Below are positions 35,225 through 42,917 of a stretch of DNA of 64,000 nt, piece after piece; the first letter of the stretch is position 1, and every line of letters starts with the position of its first letter. The stretch spans positions 124,001-188,000 of the forward strand of contig NZ_JASERU010000007.1 in assembly GCF_030504985.1 (NCBI RefSeq), read 5' to 3'. The notes below the pieces were generated by a model. The model searched no databases. It saw nothing but the letters and a program-made list of their open reading frames with translations, and had not been told where the DNA came from. The DNA comes from Fulvimonas sp. R45. GTDB taxonomy: Bacteria; Pseudomonadota; Gammaproteobacteria; Xanthomonadales; Rhodanobacteraceae. The translations under genes and the position numbers were made by a program.

Positions 35225-38002
35225 TCATGGTGCGCTACCGCTGTGCCCTGCGGCGGCCTGTCCGTCCATGGTGCAAGTGGCATCGACGACGGCCTGGGCC
35301 TGCGCGGGCTGTTTCGTGGCGGGCGCCGCGTAAGCGAACGAACACGCGTGCGCGACGCCTTGCGTATCTTGCCACTGCGCGCCGAGCCGACCCGACTGGC
35401 CGGCCACCCGCAAAAGGGCCATCCCGCCCTGGCCCACCGTGCCGATCGCCTGGCCCTTGGCGTCCTGCACCTCGGTGCCGAAGGGCAGCGGCTTGCCGTC
35501 CGCCATGCGGATGCGTGCGATCAGCGCGCGGCCGTAGCGGCTCTTGAAATTGACCTTCACGACCGCGCCGGCGTAGGGCGCGACACGGGCGCTGGTGGCG
35601 TCCAGCTGTACGCCCAGCGGCAGGCCTTGCGGGTCGATCTGGACGGTGTCGAGTTGATAGGGCGCAAGATACGGCACCAATGCGTAGCCGGAGCGGTTCA
35701 CGCGCACGCCCGGTGCGTTGACGACATGCGCACCGGCGGCGCCGGGTGCGTACGCGATCGCCACGGTATCGCCCGTCGGCTGGCCGAAGGTGACGCCGCC
35801 CTGGTGCGCGACGACCGCGCCGCTGGCGCCAAAGGACGTCTGCGAGTAGCCGTTGCCGTGGCCGACGCTGGCGTTGAGCGTGGCGTAGGGGCTGTTGTAG
35901 CCGGCATTCACGCTGAAGGTGTTGCCGGTGCCGTCGCCGCCGTGCGAGGCGGAGGCGCCGTAGGTGAACTGGTTCCACTGGCCCAGCGTGCCGTTGAGGG
36001 TCGCCTGTTCCTGGGTGCCGTTGTTGTCGTCGCGGTTGACGTTGAACGAAAGGCTGGGGGCATGCGGGGCGTCGCCCAGCGGCAGGCTGGCGTTGAAGAA
36101 GACCTGGTTGTCGTAGCCGCCGAACTCGGTGCGCCCGCGGCTGACGGACACGCCCCAGGCCAGCCGGTGGAAATGGCTGTTGTAGCCAAGCTGGAACTGG
36201 GTGTCGCGCCCGTTGTGGTTCCAGTAGTCGTTGGCCGTGGCGTTGGCGTACAGCGAGCTGCCATCGTGCCCCAGCTGCTGGTTGAGGGTCAGGGTGAAGC
36301 GGTTGCGCTGCTGCAGCAGTCCGCGCGAGGTGTAGAGGCCGTTGCTGTTGTAGGCCGAGCCGTTCAGGGCCGCGATCTGGGCCGGCGTGAGCAGGCTTTG
36401 CACGGGCACGCCGTCGATCGTCTGCACGTTGGTCGGCAGGTATTGCAGGGCGTTCAGGCCGCGGCGCGCGTAGTCGCGTGCGGACTCGGCGTCGTTGAGG
36501 CTCAGGAAGCCGCTGGTGGAATAGCGGTAGGCCGCCACGCTGAGCGAGGTGTTGGTCTCCGGGACGATCTTGCTGTAGGTGACGCGAAAGCTCTGGCCGT
36601 TGTAGGTGCCGTTGCCCGGGATGACCGCATGGGCCTGGGTGACGTCCAGCGCCAGCGCGCCGAAGCGCGTGTTGAACGCGCCGCCGACCAGCGCCGCGGC
36701 ATAGCCCTGCGAGCCCTGCACGCCGGCGTAGCCGGTGAAGCGGTTGCCGAAGCCGTGCTGCATGGCGGCCTGGACCACGCCCGGCTTGTCGTGCAGGGCG
36801 GTGTCGCGCAGCTGACCCACGGCGACGTCGAAACGGGTGATGCCGGGGCGCATGAGCTGCGCCACCGAGGCATAGGGCACCTTGAAGCCGTGCTGGCGGC
36901 CGTCGGCTTCGGTCACGGTCACGTCCAGGTCGCCGCCATAGCCGGTCGGGTACAGGTCGTCGATGACGAACGCACCCGGCGCCACGGTGGTCTGGTAGAT
37001 CTGCATGCCGTTCTGGCTCACCGTGACCTTGGCGTTGGTGTCGGCGACGCCGCGCACCACCGGCGCATAGCCGCGCAGCGACTGGGGCAGCATGCGGTCG
37101 TCGGTGCCCAGTTGCACGCCGCGCAGGCCGTAGCTGTCGAACACGGCGCCGTCGGTATAGCTGTCGCCTATGTTCAACACGGAGCGCCACTTGGGCAGCG
37201 CGCGCTGCACGTACGTGTCGATGTTCTGCCAATGGCGCTGGCCGGACCGGCTGGCCGTCCCCGATTGCCAGGTGACGGTACTGTCCTGCCGCAGCTGCCA
37301 GAGGCCGATGTTCAGGCCGGCGCGAAGTCCCAGGTAGGTGCTGGTCTGGCCTTGCCCGTTGCTGGTGGTGCGATAGCTGTTGAAGTTGTAGTTGAGCAGG
37401 AACGCCGGCACGCCCGCGCTCCACGACGTCGGGTTGACCCAGCCGCGCGGCATCTGGTTCATGTAGGCCTGCGGCACGCTGGCGTCCAGGCGCAGGTTCG
37501 GCATGTCGAGCACCAGCCTGGCGCCCGGAATCAGCTCGCCCAGGCCCACGCAGGCGCCAGGCGATTGCAGTCGCGCGGCGGCCGCGGCGGCGGACTTGAC
37601 GGGCGCCAGGCCCATGCGGTCGAGCAGGTCGGTGCTGGCGCACGGCACGGCGCTGGCGTCGGGCGAGGGGGCGGCGAAACGCACGTCCATCCGGCCGATC
37701 CAGTTCTCGCCGAGGTAGACGTCCAGGTTGTAGATGCCGGGCAGTACCGGGTTGCCGTGCTCGAAGCGCGCGAGATCGGCGGCGCTGCCGCCGGCACCGG
37801 CCAGCAGGCTGCGGTCGAAATTGGCGAAGCCGCCGCTGGCGCTGGCATCGGCGGCGGCGCCTCCGGGGGCCGCGCTCGCAGCGGCTGCCGCCCACGCGGG
37901 AGTGGACCCGCCAAGGGCGGCGGCCAGCGCCACGCCACAGGCCACCGCGAGCGCGGCGCGGCGCGTCGGCAGGTGGCCGGAGCGGGCGCGCTGCGGTTCC
38001 AT
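35225..38002 (-). CDS. Outer-membrane fimbrial usher (PapC/FimD family)
   Basis: The ATG at 38002 overlaps the chaperone stop as TAATG, so translation is coupled. The 925-aa usher has a signal peptide, then the N-terminal domain (FDRSLLAGAGGSAADLARFE, PGIYNLDVYLGENWIGRMDV) that receives chaperone-subunit complexes. The barrel and plug include RGYAPVVRGVADTNAKVTVS and FVIDDLYPTGYGGDLDVTVT, and the C-terminal domains end with GHSGSAP. It forms the assembly pore of the fimbria. Confidence 0.95.
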   Translation of the reverse strand: MEPQRARSGHLPTRRAALAVACGVALAAALGGSTPAWAAAAASAAPGGAAADASASGGFANFDRSLLAGAGGSAADLARFEHGNPVLPGIYNLDVYLGENWIGRMDVRFAAPSPDASAVPCASTDLLDRMGLAPVKSAAAAAARLQSPGACVGLGELIPGARLVLDMPNLRLDASVPQAYMNQMPRGWVNPTSWSAGVPAFLLNYNFNSYRTTSNGQGQTSTYLGLRAGLNIGLWQLRQDSTVTWQSGTASRSGQRHWQNIDTYVQRALPKWRSVLNIGDSYTDGAVFDSYGLRGVQLGTDDRMLPQSLRGYAPVVRGVADTNAKVTVSQNGMQIYQTTVAPGAFVIDDLYPTGYGGDLDVTVTEADGRQHGFKVPYASVAQLMRPGITRFDVAVGQLRDTALHDKPGVVQAAMQHGFGNRFTGYAGVQGSQGYAAALVGGAFNTRFGALALDVTQAHAVIPGNGTYNGQSFRVTYSKIVPETNTSLSVAAYRYSTSGFLSLNDAESARDYARRGLNALQYLPTNVQTIDGVPVQSLLTPAQIAALNGSAYNSNGLYTSRGLLQQRNRFTLTLNQQLGHDGSSLYANATANDYWNHNGRDTQFQLGYNSHFHRLAWGVSVSRGRTEFGGYDNQVFFNASLPLGDAPHAPSLSFNVNRDDNNGTQEQATLNGTLGQWNQFTYGASASHGGDGTGNTFSVNAGYNSPYATLNASVGHGNGYSQTSFGASGAVVAHQGGVTFGQPTGDTVAIAYAPGAAGAHVVNAPGVRVNRSGYALVPYLAPYQLDTVQIDPQGLPLGVQLDATSARVAPYAGAVVKVNFKSRYGRALIARIRMADGKPLPFGTEVQDAKGQAIGTVGQGGMALLRVAGQSGRLGAQWQDTQGVAHACSFAYAAPATKQPAQAQAVVDATCTMDGQAAAGHSGSAP

Positions 38003-38745
38003 TACGGCGCCACGGTGCCCTGGTGGGTATCTGCCGCGCCGAAGTCGTTGATGGTGACGAACACGACCGGCGTGCCCGCGGCAGGCGCCTGCGCAGCGCC
38101 TTTCAGGGTCAGGCACAGGTCGCCGAAGGGCGCCACCATGCCGTTGGTCTCAGGGAGAGGCTTGCTGCCGGCGCCGAGCGACAGGCTGCTGATCGTGACG
38201 TAGTACGGCGTGGGGTTGTGCACCTCCAGCGCCGCGCCCTGTCCGGCGGCCTTGAAGACCAGCTTGTCGGATGCCTTCAGCGCATCGCCCGCCAGGCCGG
38301 CCGGACGGTAGAACAGTTTCAGCCGCGAACGGATCGCGAACTGCAGATAGTTGCGGCCGGCATACTGGGCGCCGGTGGGCTTGGGCGGGATCTCCAGCAC
38401 GTTCAGCCAGAACAGCGACTCGCGGTCGGTCGGCAGCGGATGGGAGCCCTGCGTGGAGAGGATGCGCAGACTCTGGTCCTTGTGCGGATCCATGCGGAAC
38501 AGCGGGGGCGTGATCAGGAACGGCGTGCTGACGCTGTCGGGTGTCGAATCCTGGTTGCCGGTGTCGATCCACGCCTCGACCAGCGCAGGGTGATCGCCTT
38601 CGTTGGACAGGCGTACGGTGACCTCGCCCTGCTGGGCGGGGAACACCACGCGGGTGCCGCCGATGACGATGCCGGCCCGGGCCACCGGGATCGACAGGCA
38701 CAAAGCGAGTACCGCCGTGCCAAATGCACGGGTCAGGGTGTTCAT
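38002..38745 (-). CDS. Periplasmic fimbrial chaperone (PapD family)
   Basis: The 247-aa protein has a signal peptide (LALCLSIPVARA) and two Ig-like domains. Family marks are GIVIGGTRVVFPAQQGEVTV, the Arg/Lys pocket region, the edge strand RESLFWLNVLEIPPKP, and LQFAIRSRLKLFYRPAGL; the C-terminal domain carries NPTPYYVTISSL. It folds pilin subunits by donor-strand complementation. It lies between pilin and usher, the usual order. Confidence 0.95.
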   Translation of the reverse strand: MNTLTRAFGTAVLALCLSIPVARAGIVIGGTRVVFPAQQGEVTVRLSNEGDHPALVEAWIDTGNQDSTPDSVSTPFLITPPLFRMDPHKDQSLRILSTQGSHPLPTDRESLFWLNVLEIPPKPTGAQYAGRNYLQFAIRSRLKLFYRPAGLAGDALKASDKLVFKAAGQGAALEVHNPTPYYVTISSLSLGAGSKPLPETNGMVAPFGDLCLTLKGAAQAPAAGTPVVFVTINDFGAADTHQGTVAP

Positions 38746-38775
38746 GGGAACCTCTGCGGCGGGGGCGGGTTGCAG

Positions 38776-38809
38776 CCGGCTGCCGCATTCGTGCGAATGC
38801 GGCAGCCGG
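38776..38809. promoter_or_regulatory. Intercistronic hairpin between pilin and chaperone genes
   Basis: CCGGCTGCCGCATTCG (38776-38791) and CGAATGCGGCAGCCGG (38794-38809) are perfect 16-bp inverted copies separated by TG. It sits 12 bp after the pilin stop and ~30 bp before the chaperone start. No T-tract follows. The likely effect is to protect the pilin mRNA 3' end and lower downstream expression, so that pilin exceeds chaperone and usher. Confidence 0.7.
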
Positions 38810-38820
38810 GGGGCGTGCGC

Positions 38821-39369
38821 TTAGTTGTAGGTCAGCGTGTAGGTCACCGACGCGGCCACCGTGCCGGCGGTGACGGCCGTGGACGTCGGCTGGTAGTACT
38901 GGGCCTGGTAGCTCAGCGTGGCCGTGCCACCGGCGGAGATGGTGGCGTTGACCGGGTTGGGGTTCGTGTTCAGGTTGACAGCAGTGCCCCCCGCGTTGGT
39001 CATCTGGACCTCGACGTTGGAGTTGCCCGCGCCGGTGGCGTTCTTGATGGCGCCGGTCGTCCCGTCGATGCTGGCGCCGGAGAACGCCGCGCCCACCACG
39101 ACACCCGACGGGGTCGTCGGGCAGCCGGTCAGGTTCAGCGAGAACGGCGTCAGGCCCGCGGTGGAGCCCTGGGCGGTGAAGTTGCTGACGGGGACGTCGG
39201 GCAGGGTGACCGCCACGTTGCCGCCGGTCGCATTGCTGACGGTGCAGGTCGAGGACAGGACCTTGCCGTTGAAGGTGACGGTGCCGTCGGCGGCGCGGGC
39301 CGCCTGCGGGACGAACGCCGCGGCGCCGAAGGCGACGGCAAGCGCAGAGGTGAGAAGCAGCTTGTTCAT
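38821..39369 (-). CDS. Major type 1 fimbrial subunit (pilin)
   Basis: The ATG at 39369 has AAGGAAAC about 7 bp upstream. The 182-aa product has a signal peptide ending ARA, then ADGTVTFNGKVLSSTCTVSN, the classic fimbrial-subunit opening. A second Cys (LNLTGCPTTP) closes the disulphide, and the C-terminal donor-accepting strand is AASVTYTLTYN. It is first in a pilin-chaperone-usher-adhesin operon and is expected to make up the fibre shaft. A Clp-like site lies ~130 bp upstream. Confidence 0.95.
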   Translation of the reverse strand: MNKLLLTSALAVAFGAAAFVPQAARAADGTVTFNGKVLSSTCTVSNATGGNVAVTLPDVPVSNFTAQGSTAGLTPFSLNLTGCPTTPSGVVVGAAFSGASIDGTTGAIKNATGAGNSNVEVQMTNAGGTAVNLNTNPNPVNATISAGGTATLSYQAQYYQPTSTAVTAGTVAASVTYTLTYN

Positions 39370-39499
39370 GATGTTTCCTTGGGTTCCACAGTGAATTGAG
39401 GTGTGCGGCATCGTGTGCGGCAGGTTCGGTGGGCGCCGCTTTCCGGCGGGCAATCGAGCTGTGCCGCCGGCGGGAGCTAGAGCAATCATCGTGCCATAG

Positions 39500-39515
39500 T
39501 GTGATATGCCCCACA
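39500..39515. promoter_or_regulatory. Candidate CRP/Clp binding site upstream of the pilin gene
   Basis: TGTGATATGCCCCACA matches TGTGA-N6-TCACA except for C in place of T at the start of the second half. It lies 131 bp upstream of the pilin ATG, in a plausible place for promoter control. Confidence 0.4.
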
Positions 39516-39936
39516 TTTTGTCGCCCGATCGGCCACGTTTTCGGCCATAAGTCCTATGGACGAAGCCGTTCAGGTATGGTTGGGGTGCTGAAAAGAAGGC
39601 GGTGTTGTCCAAAGCTGACGCGGTGCGTCAAACGCCTTGTCTGGCAATTGCCCCAAGTGGGCGGCAACGGGTTCATTCCGTTTCACCTTCTCCCCCGATC
39701 ATCCGCGCTGCACGCCAATGGCGCGCCGCCGGACTCTACAAAGAGCGCTGGGCAACGGCCGCCTGGAACGGAAGCCGTTGCTTTCGGATTCTCCGATCCG
39801 TATCTGCCCAGCACGAAAGCCGGGCCGGCTGGGCTGGCGCTAGCTTAGGCTCCCGGTTCGACGTCGGCAGTAGGACGATTCCGAAAAAATCGGGTGACAG
39901 CGCTGGCAATGGTGATCCTTTTCCCGCAAGGCGCGA

Positions 39937-39982
39937 TGTAAAGCTTGCTTTACACCCTTTCATGTGTAAAGCTTGCTTTACA
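39937..39982. promoter_or_regulatory. Twin palindromic operators TGTAAAGC-tt-GCTTTACA
   Basis: The same 18-bp sequence occurs at 39937-39954 and 39965-39982. Each has perfect 8-bp inverted arms around TT. Spacing is 28 bp centre to centre, just under three helical turns, so two dimers would bind on nearly the same face. The pair ends 28 bp before the hydrolase start codon. The co-encoded 64-aa HTH protein is the obvious candidate to bind them; this is inferred. Confidence 0.8.
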
Positions 39983-40010
39983 TGGGCGCTGAATGCGCGG
40001 GAGGAGTGTC

Positions 40011-40949
40011 ATGCGGAAGCATCGTGGCTGGCGGTACGCCTTGGTGGTGGCGCTGGCCGGTTTGGCCGGGGCGTCGATGGCGGCGGAGGCCGTGCCGGCG
40101 GAGCGGATCGGCACGCTGCAGGTGCAGCGCCACGGCGATCGCGGCCGCCCGGTGATCCTGATCCCGGGCCTGGAGTGCGGCCCGTGGGTATGGCAGCGGA
40201 CCATCGCCGACCTCGAAAAGGACCACGTGGTGTACGCGGTGACGCTGGCCGGCTTCGACGGCGTGCCCGCGCCGGCGCCGGACGCGAAGGCCGGCACGCT
40301 GCTGGATCGCGCCGACGCCTCGCTGCTTAAACTGATCGAGCGCAGGCACCTCGACAAGCCAGTGCTGGTGGGCCACAGCATCGGCGGCACGCTGGCGCTG
40401 CGCTTCGCCGGCGAACACGCGGACCTGCTTTCGGGCGTGGTAGCGGTGGACGGCTTGCCGGTCTTCCCCGGCATGGAGCGGGTGGGCGCGGCGCAGCGCC
40501 AGGCCATGGCCGGGCAGATGAAGGCCAGGTACGCCGCGATGACGCCGGCGCAATTCCAGGCCGCGGCCTTGTCGTACATGCGCATCATGGGCGTGATCGA
40601 TCCGCAGCTGGCCGCGCGCGCCGCGCCGCGGCTGGCGCGCAGCGACGCCGCCGCCACCGCCGACTACATGGCCGCGGACCTTGCGGCCGACTATCGCCCC
40701 GGCCTGAAGCAGGCGAACGTGCCGATCCTCGAGATATCGCCGTACAACGCGCCGGATTTCGCGGCCGCGGCCGCGATGAGCAAGCAGCCGGTGATGAGCG
40801 AGGAACAGAAGGCAACCTATTACCGGAGCCTGCTGGCGAATGCGCCCTATGCGAAGGTGGTGTCGGTCTCGCCGTCGCGCCACTTCGTGATGCTCGACCA
40901 GCCGGCGAAGTTCCGGCAGGTGCTGGACGGTTTCCTGGAATCGCCGTGA
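40011..40949 (+). CDS. Exported alpha/beta hydrolase
   Basis: GGAGGAG at 40000-40006 selects the ATG at 40011 over one at 39993. The 312-aa product has a signal peptide (ALVVALAGLAGASMAAEA). The alpha/beta hydrolase fold shows the oxyanion-loop region VILIPGLECGPWVW, nucleophile Ser123 in VGHSIGG, an acid near VPILEISPYN and the catalytic His in SPSRHFVMLDQP. It is probably periplasmic. It is the first gene of the operon controlled by the twin operators; its substrate is unknown. Confidence 0.88.
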   Translation: MRKHRGWRYALVVALAGLAGASMAAEAVPAERIGTLQVQRHGDRGRPVILIPGLECGPWVWQRTIADLEKDHVVYAVTLAGFDGVPAPAPDAKAGTLLDRADASLLKLIERRHLDKPVLVGHSIGGTLALRFAGEHADLLSGVVAVDGLPVFPGMERVGAAQRQAMAGQMKARYAAMTPAQFQAAALSYMRIMGVIDPQLAARAAPRLARSDAAATADYMAADLAADYRPGLKQANVPILEISPYNAPDFAAAAAMSKQPVMSEEQKATYYRSLLANAPYAKVVSVSPSRHFVMLDQPAKFRQVLDGFLESP

Positions 40950-40959
40950 GGGCCGTGGC

Positions 40960-41565
40960 ATGTCGCGCCTGACCAACAAGCGCTACCAGCAGCAGCTGAT
41001 GCTGACCATGGCCGTCTATGTGGTCGTGCTGCTCGGGGCCGGCTCGCTGGTGCACGTCGTGGCGAGCCTGCCGCTGAAGGCGATGCTGGCGGTGGTGCCG
41101 GTGCTGCCGATGCTCTACGTGATCGCGCTGATATGGCGCCGCATCCGCGACAGCGACGAACTGGAGCAGCGCATGCATCTGGTGTCGCTGGGCGCGGCGA
41201 CCGCGCTGGTGTCCGCGCTCAGCATGGTGGTCGGCTTTCTCGCCGCCGACGGCGTGCTGGAGCTGGACGGCAGCGTGCTGATCTGGGTGTTCCCGGTGCT
41301 GATATTCGGCTACGGGATGGCCAGCCGCCGGGTCGGCCGCCGCTACGGCATGGAGGGCATGTGCGACGGCGAGGGCACCGAGTGGCTGCCGTGGTACTTC
41401 GCGGGCATTGGCGCGCTGATGGGACTGCTCGCGCTGTACGTGTGGTGGCGCCATCTCCCGCGGGAGGCGGCATGGTTCGCCGCCACGGCAGGCCTCTTCG
41501 CGGTGCTGGCCGCATGGGCCCGGTGGCGCCATGTCCGCGCGCGCCGCCACGGGCAGGAGCCTTGA
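40960..41565 (+). CDS. Small membrane protein with DELxxR motif (1 of 3)
   Basis: The 201-aa protein has six predicted hydrophobic segments (starting at ~15-36 and ~40-57, with the last at ~174-187). Between the second and third is a cytoplasmic-looking loop with RRIRDSDELEQRMHLVSLGA. The same DEL-x-x-R pattern recurs in the products at 41567 and 42244. I do not know a named family. Genes of this kind next to a short Cro/C1-type repressor resemble the CylR1/CylR2 pairing, in which the membrane partner modulates the repressor (inference). Confidence 0.7.
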   Translation: MSRLTNKRYQQQLMLTMAVYVVVLLGAGSLVHVVASLPLKAMLAVVPVLPMLYVIALIWRRIRDSDELEQRMHLVSLGAATALVSALSMVVGFLAADGVLELDGSVLIWVFPVLIFGYGMASRRVGRRYGMEGMCDGEGTEWLPWYFAGIGALMGLLALYVWWRHLPREAAWFAATAGLFAVLAAWARWRHVRARRHGQEP

Positions 41566-41566
41566 C

Positions 41567-42034
41567 ATGCACGCGCTTCGTACATGGCTGGACCGCTTCA
41601 ACGACTGGCAGGCCCGCGCGCAGGCGCGCCGCGCGGTGGAACGCATGGAACGCGCGGTGGAACCTGCCCGGCGCATGACGCGCGGCCAGGCATGGGCGCT
41701 GCTGGGCTACTTCGCCGCGCTGCTGGCATCGCGCGCCTGGCTGCCGCAGCTGGTGAGGTCGCCGCTGCGCGCGCCGGTGGCCCTGCTGCCGTTGCCGTTC
41801 ATCGTGGCGATCGTGGCGCTGTCCGTGCGCCGGGTGGTGGCGATGGACGAACTGCAGCGGCGCGTCGAAGGCGTGGCGCTGGCGGTGGCGGCGATCGCCG
41901 CCTGGCTGGGCCTGGGCGTCTGCTGGCTGCTGCAGCACGCCGGCGTGCCGGTGCCGGTAGCGCAGCTGGGCTTCGTGGGCATGCCGCTGCTGTACGTGTT
42001 CGCGCGGCGCTGGGCGGGCCGGCGCTACGCATGA
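41567..42034 (+). CDS. Small membrane protein with DELxxR motif (2 of 3)
   Basis: The ATG at 41567 is one base after the previous stop. The 155-aa protein has a basic N-terminal helix (WQARAQARRAVERMERAVEP), then four hydrophobic segments. The loop VRRVVAMDELQRRVEGVALA matches those of its neighbours. The C-terminus ends in RRWAGRRYA and the stop overlaps the start of the HTH gene, so the two proteins are probably made together. A sensor or partner role for the repressor is an inference. Confidence 0.7.
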   Translation: MHALRTWLDRFNDWQARAQARRAVERMERAVEPARRMTRGQAWALLGYFAALLASRAWLPQLVRSPLRAPVALLPLPFIVAIVALSVRRVVAMDELQRRVEGVALAVAAIAAWLGLGVCWLLQHAGVPVPVAQLGFVGMPLLYVFARRWAGRRYA

Positions 42035-42225
42035 ACAACCGGGTGCGCGAACTGCGCGGCGAGCGCGGCTGGTCGCAGGCGGACCTGGCCGCACACCTCG
42101 ACGTGTCGCGGCAGACCGTCAACGCCATCGAGACGGGGAAGTACGACCCCAGCCTGCCGCTCGCCTTCAAGCTGGCGAAGCTGTTCGGGCTGGCGATCGA
42201 GGCGATTTTCGAACCGGTCGACTGA
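42031..42225 (+). CDS. CylR2-like XRE-family repressor (64 aa)
   Basis: The whole protein is a single helix-turn-helix domain: VRELRGERGWSQADLAAHLD, then VSRQTVNAIETGKYDPSLPL and a C-terminal EAIFEPVD beta extension. Length and the SRQTxNxIExxKYxPSL block match CylR2 of Enterococcus, a small dimeric repressor co-encoded with a membrane protein. It overlaps the upstream membrane-protein gene by ATGA. The twin palindromes upstream of the operon are its likely targets, implying autoregulation. Confidence 0.88.
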   Translation: MNNRVRELRGERGWSQADLAAHLDVSRQTVNAIETGKYDPSLPLAFKLAKLFGLAIEAIFEPVD

Positions 42226-42243
42226 AACCGGTGGAGGGGAGTC

Positions 42244-42636
42244 ATGGACAAGAAGTGGTGGAAGCAGTACGCGCGGGCGATCCTGCCGCCGGCGGTGCTG
42301 ACCGTGGGCCTGGCGATGTGCCTGCGCGCCTTCGGGCACGGGCAGGGACCGGGCGTGCGCCTGGCGCTGGTGGCGGCACTGATGGCCAGCTACGCGTGGC
42401 TGGGCTGGACCGAATACCGGCAGATCCTGCGTCGCGACGAGCTGCGCCGCCGGCTGGAGATGGAGGCGATGATGCTGGCCTTCATCGCTTCGGTGGGGAT
42501 CATCCTGGCGCTGTTCTTCCTGCACGCCTTCAAGCTGGTACAGGCCAGGCCGGACATGGCGCTGCTGGTGCAGTTCGGCTGTTACCTGGCCGCCCAGTTG
42601 CTGGTGCGCTTCCGCTACCGCTACTGGGCGCCGTGA
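42244..42636 (+). CDS. Small membrane protein with DELxxR motif (3 of 3)
   Basis: The 130-aa protein has four hydrophobic segments arranged two and two around the loop EYRQILRRDELRRRLEMEAM, clearly related to the loops of the other two. GGAGGGGAG precedes the ATG at 42244. Function is unknown. Its place just after the repressor suggests a second partner or a divergent copy. Confidence 0.7.
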   Translation: MDKKWWKQYARAILPPAVLTVGLAMCLRAFGHGQGPGVRLALVAALMASYAWLGWTEYRQILRRDELRRRLEMEAMMLAFIASVGIILALFFLHAFKLVQARPDMALLVQFGCYLAAQLLVRFRYRYWAP

Positions 42637-42652
42637 GGGCAGGGGGATGACG

Positions 42653-42910
42653 ATGGGATCGACGATGCGCAAACTGGGGGCGGGCCTGGCGCTCGCCGTG
42701 GTGCTGGTGGTGCTGGCGCCCGGGCGGCATGCGGGGGCGCTGCCGGCAAGCGACCGGGAGACGACCACGGTGCTGGTCACGCCCGCGTTGCCGCTGGGGG
42801 TGGTGGATCTGCAAGTGAGGCTGGTGTGCGGCACGCCTTCCGCGTGCGCGCTGGAACGACGACTGGGGCGCACGCTGGCGGCGCTGCTGGGCTGGACCGA
42901 CGGGGAGTAG
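42653..42910 (+). CDS. Small exported hypothetical protein
   Basis: An AGGGGG run at 42641-42646 is well spaced from the ATG at 42653; an ATG at 42647 abuts the ribosome site. The 85-aa product has a hydrophobic N-terminal signal (LGAGLALAVVLVVLAPG) and a ~55-residue mature part with two Cys, VRLVCGTPSACALERRLGRT. No family recognised. It lies within the operon, 16 bp after the third membrane-protein gene. Confidence 0.55.
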   Translation: MGSTMRKLGAGLALAVVLVVLAPGRHAGALPASDRETTTVLVTPALPLGVVDLQVRLVCGTPSACALERRLGRTLAALLGWTDGE

Positions 42911-42917
42911 ACGAGGC

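Larger units (their letters stand above)
39370..40010. other. Divergent control region between fimbrial and hydrolase operons
   Basis: About 640 bp with no supported gene. The left part holds the fimbrial promoter region with a Clp-like site at 39500-39515. The middle (about 39600-39850) shows only weak frames on both strands. The right end carries the twin palindromic operators at 39937-39982 and the ribosome site GGAGGAG (40000-40006) of the hydrolase gene. Confidence 0.6.

Noticed and set aside
35198-38203. Plus-strand frame of about 1000 codons opposite the usher
   Set aside because: It mirrors the usher codons and has no domain, signal or ribosome site. High third-position GC keeps the antisense frame open.
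39600-39850. Coding frames in the middle of the fimbria/hydrolase gap
   Set aside because: Open frames exist on both strands, but they lack ribosome sites and family features, and base periodicity looks non-coding.
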